DNA from: Candidatus Burkholderia humilis
Lineage (GTDB): Bacteria > Pseudomonadota > Gammaproteobacteria > Burkholderiales > Burkholderiaceae
Reading direction: 5' to 3'
NCBI GenBank assembly: GCA_001184405.1
Contig: LFMX01000002.1
Location: 62,001-126,000, forward strand
DNA: 64,000 bases
Shown here in pieces: positions 31,213-42,523 of this stretch (the stretch's first letter is position 1; each line of letters starts with the position of its first letter). The position numbers were made by a program, and so were the translations under genes. The notes under the pieces were generated by a model. The model worked only from the letters and a program-made list of their open reading frames with translations, ran no database searches and was not told the DNA's origin.

Positions 31213-33337
31213 GGTGTGACGCTCCTTCAACTTGATTCACCGATGCGAACGGTGCAAATGGCGATTCATGATCCAGCAGCGCGGTTCGAATGAAATGCAG
31301 ATGACTGGCGATTCTCTGCAAGCGATGCCTGTCATCGACAGAAGACAGCAGCGTCTGAATCTGCGCGATGGCGTGCTCGGTCGTCGCGAGCGCGTGTGTG
31401 AAGCGCGCGGGCGTCGGACGATCGAAAAGCCTGGCGACGGCATCGAGCGTTGCATCGACTTCACGGTGCGAAACGCCTTCGATTTCACGTCGCAAATCGA
31501 TCACGGCATTGCCGAATTCGAGCACCGCGAACAGCCACTGCAGCGCATCGCGTTGCAGATCAACGGGCTTGTCGGAAACGAGCGCGTTGATCTGCGACAG
31601 CAAATCGCGCGTGCGGCTTTCGAAATGCGTCGCCACGCGCGACAGACGTCCGTTTCGCGTGGCGACCACTTCGCGGCGCAAATCCACCAGCAGCAGGCGG
31701 CGCAGCCACGGCGCATCGGCCGGCAAGAGCACGGCGAACGCGATTGCCGCGACGATCATCGACAAGACAAGCGCGATGGCATCGTTCATGAAGCCGGTCG
31801 GATTGTAATGAACGAGGTTGTCCGGGCCCGCGAGAAAGCAGAAGAAAATGCAGTAACCCATGCCGACGCCCATCCACGCGCGGCGCGCCGTCATGAACGC
31901 GCCGAACATCAGCTCGGGCGTGAGCGCGGCGCACATCAGCGGGAAGCCGTCGATGTGCGGGAATACGCCAAATACCACGAGCATGCCGGTCAGCGTGGCC
32001 AGGAACGTGCCGAACGCCATTTGCGCGGCCATCGACGTCGGTCGCGGCGATGACGACGCCAGCGCGCACACGGCTGCGGCGTTGAGCACCATCGTGCCGC
32101 CGCTCGGCCACGCGGTCGCGATCCAGAATGCGGACAGCACGAACATGACGATCGGGCCGCGCAAGCCGGAAATGCCCGTCGCGAGCATGTTGGTCTTCGG
32201 CACGTAGCGCGCGATCCAGCGCTCGGGTTCATGCGATGGCGCGGCGAGCGACGCATACGTTTCGGCGTAGGCGAGCATGTCATCGACGAAGCGATACAGC
32301 AGCTCGGTCGCGGTATCGAATTCGAGCACGGCGAACGCTGCATCGTGTTCATTCGATGCCCGCACTTCCCGCACGCGCTCGGGCAGCGCGGCCTTGTACA
32401 CGCGCAGTTGCGCGGCGGCGTGCGCGGCATCGGCGGCATGGCGCACGGGTTCGCCCGCGATCGAAAAAAGCGCCGGCACTTCGCGAAAGAACGGTTCGAG
32501 CGCTGCGATCGTCACCGCCGATGCGTTCTCGCGCAGGCGATTCATCAACTGATGCAGCGCGTGAAAGCGCGTCGATGCGCTCATGAACTCGCTGTTCAGG
32601 CGCGCGAGCCGGCCGCTTCGCATCCGCGATTCGGGATTCTCGAACACGGCGACACTGCGCGCCGCCTCGAAGCCGACGATATCCGCGACGAACGCGAGAT
32701 TCGTCTTCTCGATCTGCGCGCTTTCCATGTTGCCCGACAGCGCGCGGCACACGTAATCGACGAACTGCGTGAAGCGGCGTCGCACCGTGGTGCGTACCTG
32801 CTCGCCCGCGTGCTGCGGAAACACGAGCGCGCTGACCGCGCCCGAACACAGAATGCCGCGCGTCACTTCGCCGACACGCGTGAGCGCCGACAGATACGCG
32901 CCATCCGGATGCTGCGCGGCCGGAATGCCGATCAGCGCGGCCGTGTATCCCGCGAGCACGAAGCCATACGAACGGAAGTTGCGATTGCGCGCCGCGCCCG
33001 CCGTGCAGACGCCGACCCACAGCGCCGTCGCCGACGGAAACAGCACCGGCTGCTGCGCAAACAAGCTGATCAGCGCGAGCATCACCACGAGACCGACCAT
33101 CGTCCCGCAGAAACGGTAGAAGCTCTTGGCGAGCACCATGCCACTTTGTGGCTGCATCACGACGAACACGGTCGTCATGGCGGTGCGCGGCTGCTGCATA
33201 TCGAGGCGCATCGCGATCCACAGCGCGAGCAGCGCCGCGAGCACCGCCTTGAAGATGTAGATCCACGCGAGGCCATCGGTGCGCGCCCAGTCCTTCAACG
33301 CCTGACCAAGCGAATTGGGCGATGTGCGTGCCGTCAA
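31202..33337 (-). CDS. aaeB: FUSC-family (AaeB-like) aromatic acid efflux pump
   Basis: An intact 711-residue protein with two sets of hydrophobic segments separated by a long cytoplasmic region. The first set begins DGLAWIYIFKAVLAALLALW, and the second is near GPIVMFVLSAFWIATAWPSG. Motifs such as QQPRTAMTTVFVVMQPQSGM near residue 50 fit the fusaric acid resistance / p-hydroxybenzoate efflux family. It would pump small aromatic acids with AaeX and AaeA, both broken just downstream. The outer-membrane factor on the upstream side is a fragment. The orphan pump may still act at the inner membrane, but the trans-envelope route is gone. Confidence 0.9.
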   Translation of the reverse strand: MTARTSPNSLGQALKDWARTDGLAWIYIFKAVLAALLALWIAMRLDMQQPRTAMTTVFVVMQPQSGMVLAKSFYRFCGTMVGLVVMLALISLFAQQPVLFPSATALWVGVCTAGAARNRNFRSYGFVLAGYTAALIGIPAAQHPDGAYLSALTRVGEVTRGILCSGAVSALVFPQHAGEQVRTTVRRRFTQFVDYVCRALSGNMESAQIEKTNLAFVADIVGFEAARSVAVFENPESRMRSGRLARLNSEFMSASTRFHALHQLMNRLRENASAVTIAALEPFFREVPALFSIAGEPVRHAADAAHAAAQLRVYKAALPERVREVRASNEHDAAFAVLEFDTATELLYRFVDDMLAYAETYASLAAPSHEPERWIARYVPKTNMLATGISGLRGPIVMFVLSAFWIATAWPSGGTMVLNAAAVCALASSSPRPTSMAAQMAFGTFLATLTGMLVVFGVFPHIDGFPLMCAALTPELMFGAFMTARRAWMGVGMGYCIFFCFLAGPDNLVHYNPTGFMNDAIALVLSMIVAAIAFAVLLPADAPWLRRLLLVDLRREVVATRNGRLSRVATHFESRTRDLLSQINALVSDKPVDLQRDALQWLFAVLEFGNAVIDLRREIEGVSHREVDATLDAVARLFDRPTPARFTHALATTEHAIAQIQTLLSSVDDRHRLQRIASHLHFIRTALLDHESPFAPFASVNQVEGASHHAA

Positions 33338-33347
33338 GGTAGACTGC

Positions 33348-33655
33348 TTACTTCTCCATTGCCTTCGCGAACGGGCCGATATGCTTCGACGGCGTCATCG
33401 CCTTTTCGTCGGGCCCATTCGAAGGATCGTCGATGCCGCCGCCCAGCGCCGCCGTCAACGTCGCGTACGACGCGAGCCGTTGCGCATGCAGGCGCGCTTC
33501 GCCATCCTGCGCCCGTAGCAATTGAGATTGCGCGACCAGCAGTTCAGATAATCCGTCAGCCCGCGCTTGTAGCCTTCGTTCGCGAGCGTGTAGTTCTTGC
33601 GTGCGGCGGCGACCGAGCGGCCGGAAACCTCGAGCTGTGTATCGAGCTAATGGTC
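33348..33655 (-). pseudogene. 3' fragment of an outer-membrane efflux factor (NodT/OprM type)
   Basis: Only the last roughly 100 codons of a RND/MFP outer-membrane lipoprotein remain. The pieces are VSGRSVAAARKNYTLANEGY with GLTDYL, and then in another frame LLVAQSQLLRAQDGEARLHA followed by SYATLTAALGGGIDDPS. The stop is at 33348-33350, 10 bases before the FUSC start, which suggests an ancestral operon. The first 350 or so codons are absent; the sequence upstream belongs to a divergent LysR gene, so a large deletion removed them. A frameshift near 33550 adds to the damage. No start codon or signal peptide remains. Confidence 0.82.
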
Positions 33656-33711
33656 TTTGCAAGGCGTGTAACAATGCAGCACCCACACACTTTTTAGATT
33701 CGGGAAGCGTT

Positions 33712-34590
33712 ATGGATACGCTGCAAAACATGCGCGTCTTTGTGCGCGGCGGCGAAGCCGGCAGTTTCACGGCGGCGGCCCAGCATCTCAATACGACGAC
33801 TGCTTATGCGTCGCGCGCGGTGTCCGATCTCGAGGCGCACTTGCGCACGCGGCTGCTCAATCGCACAACGCGCCGCATCGTGCTGACGGAAGCGGGCGAG
33901 CGTTATCTGCAACGCTGCGAGCAGATTCTGGCGTACGTCGGATCAAGCCGAAGCCAGCGACGCCCACGCGCGGCCGGCCGGCCGGCAAACTCAAACTGCA
34001 TTCGATGACGAGCTTCGGCCAGCATTACATCGTGCCGATGATCTGCCGTTACCGGCAGCGGCATGCTGCAGGTCGATCTGACGCTTGCGCAACGCGTGCC
34101 GGATTTGCTCGACGAAGGCTATGACGTGTCGATCGTGCTCGCGCCCGAATTGCCGGATTCGGGGCTCGTATCGGCGCGGCTCGGGTCGATTTTCAGCATC
34201 GCGTGTGCATCGCCGGCGTATATCGAAAAGCATGGCGCGCCGCATGTGCTGTCCGATCTCGTGCGTCACACGTGTCTGCATCTGATCACGCCGGTGTTTC
34301 CGACCGACCGCTGGGTGTTCGACGGCCCGAACGGTCAGGAAAGCGTGAGCCTCGGCCCGTCGACCTTCACCGTCAATGTCGCCGATGCGCTGGTCGCCGC
34401 GCTCGGCGAGGGCATGGGCATCGGCGTGCTGCCGTAATACACTATGCAGGAGCTCGGCTTTTTCTCGCTGTATCCGTCTCGGCAATATCTCGATGCCAAG
34501 ATCCGCACATGGGTCGAGTTTCTGCGCGAGGCTTTGCCCAGCACGCTCGCCGCCGATGCCGAGTCGCTGAAGGAATTCGTCGCGAGTTAG
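33712..34590 (+). pseudogene. LysR-type regulator (AaeR-like), frameshifts and a nonsense codon
   Basis: ATG 33712 gives the HTH part MDTLQNMRVFVRGGEAGSFT and ASRAVSDLEAHLRTRLLNRT. The frame is lost near 33940, returns in DAHARPAGKLKLHSMTSFGQ, and is disturbed again by an extra CCGG unit at 33971-33986 and near 34060. The effector domain (LLDEGYDVSIVLAPELPDSG, WVFDGPNGQES) reaches GMGIGVLP and hits TAA at 34435-34437. The same frame goes on YTMQELGFFSLYPSRQYLDA to TAG 34588-34590. It is divergent from the aaeB-like locus, which it probably controlled. Confidence 0.86.
33971..33986 (+). repeat. 4-bp tandem repeat (CGGC)x4 in the LysR gene
   Basis: CGGCCGGCCGGCCGGC is four CGGC units. Three units give the natural ARPAGKLKL reading; one extra unit adds four bases and shifts the frame. 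Confidence 0.75.
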
Positions 34591-34718
34591 TGCGGGACGC
34601 CGCACGCTGCTGCGGTTCATTACCAAAAAAAGTGCGGCGCAACACTTGCTTACTCCCGGTTTGCCCGTAGCTTGTTACTGTTTGCACGAGTTCAACGCAT
34701 CTTTACCGGGAAAGTCAC

Positions 34719-34877
34719 ATGAGCACGCCTCTTTTACTCGCTCTCGCCGCGCTGTTGGTGCTGATCGCCGTTCCCGCATCGCGCGATCTTTTCAACGCCA
34801 TGCGCGAACGTTCCGAACGCGATGCCAAAACGCGCCTTGTGCCGATTCGTATCGACGACGAGCGCCGCGATCGCTAG
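34719..34877 (+). CDS. Small membrane protein, 52 aa
   Basis: ATG 34719 follows a weak GGGAAAG. The product begins MSTPLLLALAALLVLIAVPA, a single hydrophobic helix, then a charged cytoplasmic tail (SRDLFNAMRERSERDAKTRL) ending in DDERRDR. The stop is TAG 34875-34877. No family is recognised. The clean organisation (helix plus basic/acidic tail) and the position between two genes support a real small gene. It is convergent with the SRAP gene, whose stop lies 7 bases away. Confidence 0.55.
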   Translation: MSTPLLLALAALLVLIAVPASRDLFNAMRERSERDAKTRLVPIRIDDERRDR

Positions 34878-34883
34878 AACGCC

Positions 34884-35582
34884 TTAAGGAATTTCCGCCA
34901 GCTGCTCGATGAGCCGAGGCTCGTCGTTGGTCGGGCGATTCACGTCGCTCGACACGCGATGCCACACGAAATGCGACGCCGGCATGCCGTCCGACTTGAC
35001 GAGTTTGTCGATGTCCTCGTTCGACGCCTGCGCATCGAGCCAGCGCTTGGCCGTCGCCGGTGCGAAAACGAGCGGGCGGCGATCGCGGACATCGACGAGA
35101 CCTTCGTCCGCCGCCGATGTCACGATCACGAAGCCCGCGCCGGGCGCAGCGGCATCGTCGTCGCGCAGGATGTTGGTTAGCGCGGCGAGATACATCGGTT
35201 CGCCGTCGGCGCGCTGAATGTAATACGGCTGCTTATAAGGCTTGTCCCCCCGCGCTTCGACCCGCCATTCGAACCAGCCGTCCGCCGGCACGAGAATGCG
35301 CGCTTTCTTCCACAGATTCCGAAAATACGCACTCGTCGATGCCGTTTCCACGCGCGTGTTGATTGTCTGCGGCAGCTTTTTCTGGATGGCCCACGGCGGG
35401 CAATATCCCCAATGCACCGCGCGGATGGTTTCATCGGGATAGACGGCGAGCGGATGCGTGCCGGGCGACAGGTTGTAGCCGGGACGCCGGTCGGCGGTAT
35501 CCACGAGCACGAACGGATTTTTCAGATGCAGGCGTTGCGCGTAATGCATCGGCAGTCGGTACTGGCTGATTCGGCCGCACAT
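34884..35582 (-). CDS. yedK: SOS response-associated peptidase (SRAP/YedK, HMCES family)
   Basis: An intact 232-residue protein starting MCGRISQY, where Cys2 becomes the N-terminal catalytic residue after methionine removal. The other family residues are in KLPQTINTRVETA (Asn), VPADGWFEWRVE (Glu) and ASHFVWHRVSSDVN (His). SRAP proteins form a thiazolidine link to abasic sites in single-stranded DNA and protect the fork. Its stop converges with the small membrane gene. It faces the metallophosphoesterase remnant on the same strand upstream. Retention of this DNA-damage protein in an eroding genome is notable. Confidence 0.93.
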   Translation of the reverse strand: MCGRISQYRLPMHYAQRLHLKNPFVLVDTADRRPGYNLSPGTHPLAVYPDETIRAVHWGYCPPWAIQKKLPQTINTRVETASTSAYFRNLWKKARILVPADGWFEWRVEARGDKPYKQPYYIQRADGEPMYLAALTNILRDDDAAAPGAGFVIVTSAADEGLVDVRDRRPLVFAPATAKRWLDAQASNEDIDKLVKSDGMPASHFVWHRVSSDVNRPTNDEPRLIEQLAEIP

Positions 35583-35604
35583 GGCGTTCCTCCGCGTTCT
35601 CCGG

Positions 35605-36414
35605 CTAGATTTCCACGACTTTATCCCACGCGAATGCCGGGTTTTCCCACCGACTCGTACGCTTGTCGAAATAGCCGCGCGGATTGCAGACCACGCGCGC
35701 GCCGTTCACCGTGTAATCGAACGATGTATGCGTGTGGTCGTGAATCCACAGCGCGACCGGTTCGCGCGTCAGCGTTGGCAGATGATTCACGAATCCCGCT
35801 GAAACGACATCCTGCGCGTAACGCGGCGCGAGACTTTCGCGCATCAGCGCATGATGCGTGACGACGATCGTCTGTCCCGCGAACGGTTTCGCCGGCTCGT
35901 TTTCCAGCCACGCGCGCGATTGCGTGTGCAGCGCGAGAGAATCGTCGGGCGTGAAGTCGTGCGAATCACCGTGGTCGTGATCTTCGGACCACGCAAGCTG
36001 AATCAGCCCGCGATAGTCGAGCATGACTTTCGTGCACGCTTCTTTCGCGCGCTCGATGTCCGCATCGCTCGATCAGAACAGACGGAAGTCCGTCCACAGC
36101 GTCGTGCCGAGCACGCGCCAGCGCCCGTTGCGATCCACCAGCGATGCGTTATTCAGAAAATGCACGTTATCGACACTGCGCGATGCGTCGTGCATGGCGG
36201 CTTCCATCGCACCGAATTCGGCGTCGTAATACTCGTGATTGCCAGGCACGTAGATCACGGGCGCGCCGGAGTCGAAATTTTCCGCCGCCCAGTGCAAGCC
36301 TTCGGCGTGGTTGTGAATATCGCCCGCCAGCACGACGAAATCCGCTTCGGCGTACGGAATGGCGAACGGCTCGTCACATTCGAGATGCAGATCGGACAGC
36401 ACGCGAATCTTCAT
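35605..36414 (-). pseudogene. Metallophosphoesterase with an in-frame TGA
   Basis: ATG 36414 gives the calcineurin-like pattern: MKIRVLSDLHLECDEPF (D-x-H), VVLAGDIHNHAEG (GDxx) and VIYVPGNHEYYDAEFG (GNHE). TGA at 36073-36075 ends it after DFRLF. The same frame then runs to 35605 with IVVTHHALMRESLAPR and the GxH-type end ALWIHDHTHTSFDYTVNG. A glycine codon GGA changed to TGA is the simplest account. All metal ligands are split across the stop, so the truncated product is inactive. Length without the stop is about 268 codons. It overlaps the FAD-linked oxidase gene by ATGA. Confidence 0.88.
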
Positions 36415-37856
36415 GCGGCGTTCTCCTTTGCCGTGCCCGACACGCGCACGACCTTGCCCGGATTCATCAGATTGCCGGGATCGAGCGCGGCCTTGATCGC
36501 CTGCATCATGCGGATTTCGACGGACGATTTGTAGTGCATCGCTTCATCGACCTTGAGCTGGCCGAGCCCGTGCTCCGCGCTGATGCTCCCGCGATGCGCA
36601 TGCACGCGCTCATACACGAGCGCGTTGATCGGCGTCTGAAATTCGGCGAGAAACTGCTTCTGATCGACGCCTTCGGGCGCTTGCACGTTGTAGTGCAGAT
36701 TGCCGTCGCCGAGATGGCCGAACGTCACCATGCGCACGCCCGGCACGGCTTTGGCGATGATCGCATCGGTTTCATCGATAAACCGGCCGATGCTCGAAAT
36801 CGGCACCGCGATATCGTGCTTGATGTTCAAACCTTCTTCGGCTTGCGCGAGCGGAATGTGTTCGCGAAAATCCCAGAACGCCTGCGACTGCGCGAGACTT
36901 CCCGCCACCACCGCGTTTTCCACGACGCCGCGTTCGAACGCTTCTTCCATCAGCCGTTCGAAGAGCGCGCGCGTGTGTTCCTCGCTTTCGTTGTCCGAGA
37001 GTTCGAGCAGCACGGTCTGCGCGTGCGGCTCGCCGAATGGATAGCGCAACTGGGGAAAATGACGGCCGACGAGACGCATCGAGAAATCGGACATGAGTTC
37101 GAAGCCGGTCAGCAATGCGCCCGCGTGATGCTGCGCCATCGACAGAAAATCGAGCGCGGCATGCGGCGACGCGAGCCCGGCGAGCGCGGTGACTTTCGCG
37201 ACCGGCGCGGGATGCAGCTTCATCACGGCCACGGTAATGATGCCGAGTGTGCCTTCCGCGCCGATGAACAAATCGCGCAAATGGTAGCCGGTGTTGTCCT
37301 TGCGCAGTCCGCGCAACCCGTCCCAGATTTCGCCTTGCGGCGTCACGACTTCCAGACCGAGGCACAGCTCGCGCGTGTTGCCGTAGCGCAAAACGCCGGT
37401 GCCGCCCGCGTTGGTCGAAAGATTGCCGCCGATCGTGCAACTGCCTTCCGCCGCGAGACTCAGCGGAAACAGACGTTTTTCGCTTTCCGCGCGCGCCTGC
37501 ACTTGCGCGAGCACGACGCCCGCTTCGACGGTAATCGTGTTGTTGTGCGCATCGATGCCGCGAATCCGGTTCAGCCGCTTCAGGCTGATGACGGCTTGCG
37601 CGCCGCTCACATCCGGCGTCGCGCCACCCGCGAGTCCGGTGTTGCCGCCTTGCGGCACGATCGCGATTCGATGCTCACACGCGAGCTTCACGACATCGGC
37701 GACTTGTTGCGTATTGGTGGGCAACAACACCGCGCACGCCGCGCCGCGATAGCGCTTGCGCCAGTCGACGAGAAACGGTTCGGTATCTCGGGCGTCGGTC
37801 AGAACATGTTGCGCACCGAGCAGTTCGACGCAGGCGGAAACGAAGGAAGCGGTCAT
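36411..37856 (-). CDS. FAD-linked oxidase (D-2-hydroxyacid dehydrogenase, GlcD/D2HGDH family)
   Basis: The start MTASFVSACVELLGAQHVL at 37856 is preferred over a TTG 36 bases upstream because it fits the family. The VAO-type FAD domain shows VPQGGNTGLAGGATPDVSGA and SCTIGGNLSTNAGGTGVLRY. The C-terminal domain has the metal and substrate histidines in MVTFGHLGDGNLHYNVQAPE, and it ends with AALDPGNLMNPGKVVRVS. About 481 intact residues, normal for D-lactate/D-2-hydroxyglutarate dehydrogenases. The enzyme oxidises a D-2-hydroxy acid and passes electrons through FAD to a quinone or ETF. An intact ETF-QO is found at 47 kb, which would suit the second route. Confidence 0.9.
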   Translation of the reverse strand: MTASFVSACVELLGAQHVLTDARDTEPFLVDWRKRYRGAACAVLLPTNTQQVADVVKLACEHRIAIVPQGGNTGLAGGATPDVSGAQAVISLKRLNRIRGIDAHNNTITVEAGVVLAQVQARAESEKRLFPLSLAAEGSCTIGGNLSTNAGGTGVLRYGNTRELCLGLEVVTPQGEIWDGLRGLRKDNTGYHLRDLFIGAEGTLGIITVAVMKLHPAPVAKVTALAGLASPHAALDFLSMAQHHAGALLTGFELMSDFSMRLVGRHFPQLRYPFGEPHAQTVLLELSDNESEEHTRALFERLMEEAFERGVVENAVVAGSLAQSQAFWDFREHIPLAQAEEGLNIKHDIAVPISSIGRFIDETDAIIAKAVPGVRMVTFGHLGDGNLHYNVQAPEGVDQKQFLAEFQTPINALVYERVHAHRGSISAEHGLGQLKVDEAMHYKSSVEIRMMQAIKAALDPGNLMNPGKVVRVSGTAKENAA

Positions 37857-38010
37857 GGGCGAAGGGCGATGAAAACGGTGGAGCGATGACACAGTATCGC
37901 GCAGCGAAGCGTTGAGCGAACCTCAGCCGAATGGCCTAGGCACGCTGATCAGCGAATCGTGCTACAAAGCATCACGCATGAGGCCGGGCGACGTCGAAAA
38001 AGCGAACGAT

Positions 38011-40325
<2,315 letters not shown>

Positions 40326-40391
40326 CTAGCGAGCGCATGCGCGAACCGCCGCATTCCGCCATGCCGCAGCAAACCGCGTAAGCTGAGGCAT

Positions 40392-40712
40392 TCAAAGCGA
40401 AATCTTGCCGATGCAGATGTCCTTGAACATCACCCAGTCGCCCATCAGGCTATAGATCGGGTGGCGAAACGTCGCGGGGCGGTTCTTCTCGAAGAAGAAG
40501 TGGCCGATCCACGCGAAGCCGTATCCGCAGACGACCGCCGCCGGCAGCCACAGCCAGTCGCCGGTGGCGACGGCCATCGCCAGGCAGCCGATCACGCCGA
40601 GCGAGCCGACGAAATGCAGCCTGCGCGATGTCGTATTCCGATGCTCGTCCAGATAGTAGGGATAGAATTGCGCGAAGTTCGCGAAATGTTCCCCGTGCGT
40701 GGTGTGAGCCAT
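40392..40712 (-). CDS. DUF962 / Mpo1-like small membrane protein
   Basis: A 106-residue intact protein starting MAHTTHGEHFANFAQFYPYY. It has HRNTTSRRLHFVGSLGVIGC, a helix near WLWLPAAVVCGYGFAWIGHF, and the histidine-rich FRHPIYSLMGDWVMFKDI. The conserved histidines (HRNTTSRRLHF and GHFFFEKN) match the Mpo1/DUF962 group, which in yeast is an Fe(II) dioxygenase for 2-hydroxy fatty acids. The role in bacteria is not known. It is alone on the minus strand. Confidence 0.87.
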   Translation of the reverse strand: MAHTTHGEHFANFAQFYPYYLDEHRNTTSRRLHFVGSLGVIGCLAMAVATGDWLWLPAAVVCGYGFAWIGHFFFEKNRPATFRHPIYSLMGDWVMFKDICIGKISL

Positions 40713-40793
40713 GACTACCTCCGTCGATGCGCCTTTTGCCTTCCAGCAAGAATCATTCTGCGGCGGGTTCGAAAGGCATGCAAGCGGCTGTTT

Positions 40794-41615
40794 TCATTCG
40801 CCTTTTATGCATGACAGCGCGAACGAAAAGAGCGTGTCGAGCACGGCGTCGGGTTGTTCCGACATGAGCGCATGGCCGCCGTCGAGTTCGGCATAACGCA
40901 CGTTTTCGAAGGCGGCAACGAGCGCGCGAGAGGCGCGGGGCGGCGTCATCATGTCACGCTTGCCTGCGATGACACAGACCTGGCAACGGACCGCGGTGGC
41001 GCGTTCGAGTGCATCGGAATAGGCGTTGCAGGCGCTGAAATCCGTGTGGAAAAGCTGCGCTTCGCCGAGTGCGCCGATGCGTTCCATCAATCGCTGATTC
41101 ATGCCGTGCAGCCAGAATCCCGGCGCGGGCGCGAACGGCTTCGCGGCGATCGTCGAATGCGACCACTGATTCACCATGTCGATGGCTTCCGGCTCGTGTT
41201 CGCGGGCGGCATCGAGCAGGGCGTCGGAGACGGTCATCGGCGCGGCGGTTGAGATGAGCGCGAGGCCCGTCGCGCGATCGGGAAAGCGCGCGGCGGCGTC
41301 GAGCGCGATCAGCGAGCCCATGCTGTGGCCGACGAAGATCGCCTTCCGGACGTTTGCGGCATCGAGTACGGACATCGTCCAATCGGCTAATTCGGCGATG
41401 CTCGCGCGCGCCGGTCCGTCGCTGCGGCCGTGCGCCAGCAGATCGGGCGTGAGCATGCCGAAACCGTGATGCGCGAAGTAACGCGTCTGCAAGGCCCACA
41501 CGCTGTGATCGTGCTGCGCGCCGTGCAGAAAGACGATCGCGGGTTTCGCGGCGTCGAAGACTTTGCCGCCGGTATAGGTGTACGCGTTTGTTCTGTGATC
41601 GAGCGTCAGATTCAT
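40794..41615 (-). CDS. Alpha/beta-fold hydrolase
   Basis: An intact 273-residue serine hydrolase. The oxyanion-hole strand is IVFLHGAQHDHSVWALQTR, the nucleophile elbow is FVGHSMGSLIALDAA, the acid is in CVIAGKRDMMTPPRAS, and the histidine is in ELDGGHALMSEQPDAV. No signal peptide. The family cleaves esters, lactones or C-C bonds; the substrate cannot be told here. Its ATG overlaps the metY remnant stop by ATGA, so the two were cotranscribed. Confidence 0.9.
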   Translation of the reverse strand: MNLTLDHRTNAYTYTGGKVFDAAKPAIVFLHGAQHDHSVWALQTRYFAHHGFGMLTPDLLAHGRSDGPARASIAELADWTMSVLDAANVRKAIFVGHSMGSLIALDAAARFPDRATGLALISTAAPMTVSDALLDAAREHEPEAIDMVNQWSHSTIAAKPFAPAPGFWLHGMNQRLMERIGALGEAQLFHTDFSACNAYSDALERATAVRCQVCVIAGKRDMMTPPRASRALVAAFENVRYAELDGGHALMSEQPDAVLDTLFSFALSCIKGE

Positions 41616-42430
41616 GCGCGGCTCCCGGGCGCCACGCTTTCCGCCGCTTTCTGCGCCGCCTTCAGGCCGCGCTTCAGATCGTCGATGAGATCGTCAGGAT
41701 CTTCCAGCCCGATCGACAAGCGAATGCGACCCGGCCCGATGCCCGCCGCAGCGAGCGCGGCGGCGTCCATGCGGAAATGCGTCGTCGATGTGGGATGGAT
41801 GACGAGCGAGCGCGCATCGCCGACATTGGCGAGATGCGAAAACAGCGTCAGCGTTTCGATGAAGCGCCGCACCGCCGGCACGCCGCCGCGCAGATCGAAG
41901 CTGAACACGGCGCCCGCGCCGCGCGGCAGCAGACGCTGCGCGAGCGCATGATCGCGATGACCCGGCAACTCGGGATACGCCACGCCCTCGACGCCCGGCG
42001 CGCTCAGCAAAAAGTCGATGACCTTCCGCGTATTCGCCACATGCCGATCCATGCGCAACGGCAGCGTTTCGATGCCCTGAAGCAGTTGCCACGCCGCCTG
42101 CGGATGCAGACACGCACCGAAATCGTGCAGGCCTTCGCGCCGTGCGCGCAACAGAAACGGCGCGACGGTGCTTTCCTCGGCGAACACCATGCCGTGAAAG
42201 CCGTCGTACGGTTCGGTGAATTCCGGGAAGCGGCCGCTCGCGGTGAAATCGAACGTGCCGCCATCGACCAGCACGCCGCCGATGGTCGTGCCGTGTCCGC
42301 CGAGAAACTTCGTCGCGGAGTGATAGACAAGATCCACGCCATGCTCGAACGGACGCAGCAAATACGGCGTGGTGAAGCTCGAATCGACGAGCAAGGGCAC
42401 GCCGTGCTCATGCGCGATTTCCGCGACGCC

Positions 42431-42502
42431 CGCGATTTCCGCGATTTCCGCGATTTCCGCGATTTCCGCGATTTCCGCGATTTCCGCGATTTCCGCGATG
42501 TC
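42431..42502 (-). repeat. 9-bp tandem repeat, 7 perfect copies plus one variant, in metY
   Basis: On + the unit is CGCGATTTC. It is repeated seven times and ends with CGCGATGTC. The minus-strand product is a run of EIA triplets. Homologues have a single short DIAAVAEIAHEHG, so about 18 residues are added in frame. Confidence 0.95.
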
Positions 42503-42523
42503 GAGCACATCGAGCACATCGAG
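42503..42523 (-). repeat. Adjacent 9-bp duplication (GAGCACATC)x2 in metY
   Basis: GAGCACATC occurs twice in a row next to the EIA array and gives DVLDVLD on the minus strand. The frame is kept. It looks like a separate slippage event. Confidence 0.85.

Noticed and set aside
32231-33697. 488-codon antisense ORF over the FUSC gene
   Set aside because: Arginine- and histidine-rich composition typical of shadow frames in GC-rich DNA.
36144-37889. 581-codon antisense ORF over the FAD-linked oxidase
   Set aside because: It is a high-GC shadow frame rich in R, H and E with no domain, and the opposite strand has a clear enzyme.
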